Assembly: GCA_045649825.1 (NCBI GenBank)
Contig: JAZRQO010000019.1
Location: 1-64,000 of the forward strand
Source of the DNA: RGIG9115 sp045649825
GTDB taxonomy: Bacteria > Bacillota > Clostridia > UBA1381
Direction: 5' to 3'
Length of the DNA stretch: 64,000 bases
Of the stretch, positions 62,222 to 64,000 are shown piece after piece. The notes beneath the pieces were generated by a model, which was not told the DNA's origin, ran no database searches, and worked only from the letters and a program-made list of their open reading frames with translations. The position numbers were made by a program, and so were the translations under genes. How positions within the stretch are numbered: the first letter of the stretch is position 1; every line of letters starts with the position of its first letter.

Positions 62222-63334
62222 CTATTGTGTTTTATAGGATGCGTTCATTATAATATCACATATTCTATCCACATCCTCAGATGTAAGGTCTGCATACATT
62301 GGAAGTGTCAGAACATTCTCTGATATTTCTTTTGCTATTGGAGTTTCGCCACTGTATTTTCCTTTATAACACGAAAATTCATTTGTTATGGGATAGAAAT
62401 ACTTACGTGCAAATATTCCTTCATTGGCTAACAAGTATGCAACCTCATCCCTGCTTTTACCAAAAACATTTTTGTCAAACACTACAGGGAAATATGCATG
62501 GTTATGAGAAACATCTTTTTGAACAGGAGAAAGCTTTATCCCGTCAAGCCCACCAAGTCGTTTACGATATTGATTTTCAACAACTGCTCTCTTTTCAAGC
62601 TCATCATCAATATGACGAAGATTGCAAAGTCCCATAGCCGCCTGAAATTCATTCATTTTTGCATTTGTACCCACATAATCTACACTTTCAGGAGTTGTGA
62701 TGCCAAAATTACGAAGACTTGCTATTTTTTGTGTAAGTTCACTATCGTTATATGTAAGGCATCCGCCTTCAATAGTATTGAACACTTTCGTCGCATGAAA
62801 GCTGAACATACTCATATCACCAAATGTACCGATACCCTTGCCTTTATATTTTACACCAAAAACATGAGCCGCATCATATATAACCTTAAGACTATACTTT
62901 TTCGCCATTTTGTCGATTGCTTCAATATCACACACATTACCATACACGTGTACAGGCATAATTGCACTTGTTTTGTCAGTTATAAGCGCCTCTATTTTGT
63001 TTACATCTATCGTGTAATCTTCAGGGTTTACATCACAAAATACAGGCGTAAGACCGCAGTCAACAATAGCATGAGTGGTTGATGCAAAAGTAAACGGTGT
63101 TGTTATAACTTCACCTGTCAATCCCAATGCCTTTATTCCACAACACAAAGCCAAATGTCCGTTTGTAAAAAGGGATATATTTTCTGCTCCCATATACTCC
63201 GACACTTTTTCTGCAAATTCATTATGTAAAGGCCCCATATTGGTAAGCCAACGACTCTCAAAAATCGGTTTTATTGCCTCACAATACTCCTCATATGAGG
63301 GCATCGAGGAACGAGTTACATTAATTCTTTTCAT
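62222..63334 (-). CDS. DegT/DnrJ/EryC1/StrS sugar aminotransferase
   Basis: 370 residues. PLP-dependent transaminase that adds an amino group to a keto-sugar nucleotide. The PLP lysine lies in FSFHATKVFNTIEGG (near 182), with LFTNGHLALCCGI and NAKMNEFQAAMG. Together with RfbA and RfbB it should make a dTDP-amino sugar such as a 3- or 4-amino-6-deoxyhexose. ATG at 63334 is preferred because AGAGAAG lies upstream; an ATG at 63349 has no site. Confidence 0.9.
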   Translation of the reverse strand: MKRINVTRSSMPSYEEYCEAIKPIFESRWLTNMGPLHNEFAEKVSEYMGAENISLFTNGHLALCCGIKALGLTGEVITTPFTFASTTHAIVDCGLTPVFCDVNPEDYTIDVNKIEALITDKTSAIMPVHVYGNVCDIEAIDKMAKKYSLKVIYDAAHVFGVKYKGKGIGTFGDMSMFSFHATKVFNTIEGGCLTYNDSELTQKIASLRNFGITTPESVDYVGTNAKMNEFQAAMGLCNLRHIDDELEKRAVVENQYRKRLGGLDGIKLSPVQKDVSHNHAYFPVVFDKNVFGKSRDEVAYLLANEGIFARKYFYPITNEFSCYKGKYSGETPIAKEISENVLTLPMYADLTSEDVDRICDIIMNASYKTQ

Positions 63335-63376
63335 TTTTTCTTCTCTCATATTTTAATAACCACAGATTATTACTTC

Positions 63377-64000
63377 TTATTTTTTTAAAAGTTCCTTTAT
63401 TATAGAATGAATATATAAAAACGATTCGTTTTTTGTTATGCTTGAAACTGTTACATATACCACTATTCCAACGAGTATTTGCAATATCATCATCAAAATA
63501 TCGTTTATGTTAATCATTCTCACCAGCCATACCGTAACCCACATAACTGTCAGAGGTATAATTCCGTTAAACAAATCTTTTATTTGTTCAACATATCTAT
63601 ATTTAAGTAATCGCACATTAGGATACGAATTAATAACAGATGAAATAACAGTTGTAAGAAGACCTGTCATTGCTATTGCCAACACCCCAAACTTCACAGA
63701 AATAACAAGCACAATAACTCCAATTATCTTTTTAATAATTTCGAGTTTTAAAAATAAATCACTTCGTCCCATTGCTTTTATTGCCTGAAGATTAGCCGTG
63801 TGAATAGGATGCAGCGAAAAAGAGAAACAATAAATCTGCAAAAAAGGCACACAAGGAAGCCACTTGTCTGTAAGCAAAGCCCTGACAAAAGGCTCTGCTA
63901 TTAATGCAAGACCACACATCATCGGGAGCATAACATAACTACTTATTCGGATTGAGCGACGCGTGATAGCCTTAACATTCTCTTTTTTATCCTGCCTTTC
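63377..64000 (-). CDS. Wzx-like polysaccharide flippase (partial)
   Basis: The frame is open from the window end (ERQDKKENVKAITRRSIRISSYV...) to a stop at 63377, so 208 C-terminal residues are present and the start lies outside. Several membrane spans are visible in this part. The polysaccharide-synthesis C-terminal pattern (MCGLALIAEPFVRALL, WLPCVPFLQI) is that of MATE-like oligosaccharide flippases, which move lipid-linked repeat units across the membrane. It heads the downstream locus. Confidence 0.88.
   Translation of the reverse strand, partial: ERQDKKENVKAITRRSIRISSYVMLPMMCGLALIAEPFVRALLTDKWLPCVPFLQIYCFSFSLHPIHTANLQAIKAMGRSDLFLKLEIIKKIIGVIVLVISVKFGVLAIAMTGLLTTVISSVINSYPNVRLLKYRYVEQIKDLFNGIIPLTVMWVTVWLVRMININDILMMILQILVGIVVYVTVSSITKNESFLYIHSIIKELLKK

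Noticed and set aside
1..64000. CRISPR array
   Set aside because: No series of regularly spaced identical repeats was seen on reading, and no cas1, cas2 or Cas10-like gene is present. The CARF-type protein alone does not imply a CRISPR locus.

Overview
The window looks like the chromosome of a low-GC Gram-positive anaerobe of the class Clostridia. The markers are a PolC-type DNA polymerase III, SMC, RNase Y, ArgR, a T-box leader, TmcAL, an acetyl-CoA-type MetA, AGGAGG-like ribosome binding sites and sigma-A promoters with 17-base spacers. Nearly all chromosomal genes run on the minus strand. Genus-level assignment is not possible by reading alone.

Region 1 (1-7000): tRNA-Gln and tRNA-Lys are followed by a compact integrated element of about 6.9 kb. 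It is bounded by a 10-base direct repeat (145-154 and 6991-7000), the first copy being the 3' end of tRNA-Lys. It carries an SLH-domain surface protein behind a long structured leader, an HUH rolling-circle replication initiator, a strong GC-rich hairpin that may be its origin, a minus-strand set of four small genes (two of them paralogs), an XRE repressor with an obvious operator, and a large serine recombinase. The original tRNA terminator now lies beyond the right end.

Region 2 (7001-26331): a valine-like T-box leader precedes an XRE-cupin-acyl-CoA synthetase fusion. Then come minus-strand housekeeping genes: nadK-argR-recN-rseC-like-holB followed by three tandem M42 peptidases, an SDR reductase, a dacF-type carboxypeptidase, a Ca2+-type P-ATPase and polC.

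Region 3 (26355-29172): a three-gene accessory island between polC and ftsY: an HTH regulator, an RNase J-like MBL/beta-CASP hydrolase and a PD-(D/E)XK nuclease-like protein. It looks like a nucleic-acid-processing or defence cassette.

Region 4 (29345-39877): rnc-radical SAM-smc-ftsY, nifS-nifU-MFS transporter, and tmcAL on the plus strand.

Region 5 (39881-43846): a tandem intergenic repeat, then a three-gene operon: a Card1/Can2-like CARF nuclease (apparently starting at ATT), a membrane Rossmann-RyR protein and a stand-alone RyR-domain protein. No CRISPR array or cas gene is nearby. This is the best candidate for an undescribed nucleotide-signalling defence system.

Region 6 (44062-51437): tyrS, metA, rny with a structured 5' leader, an SLC13-type transporter and a decayed IS element.

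Region 7 (51452-64000): a surface polysaccharide locus: a Wzx flippase cut by the window end, a sugar aminotransferase, two membrane acyltransferases, RfbA/RfbB, a hexapeptide acetyltransferase, a nucleotidyltransferase-fold protein, a UDP-glucuronate-type epimerase, UDP-glucose dehydrogenase and two paralogous ATP-grasp ligases. Together they would supply dTDP-amino sugars and uronic acids for a capsule or cell-wall polymer.
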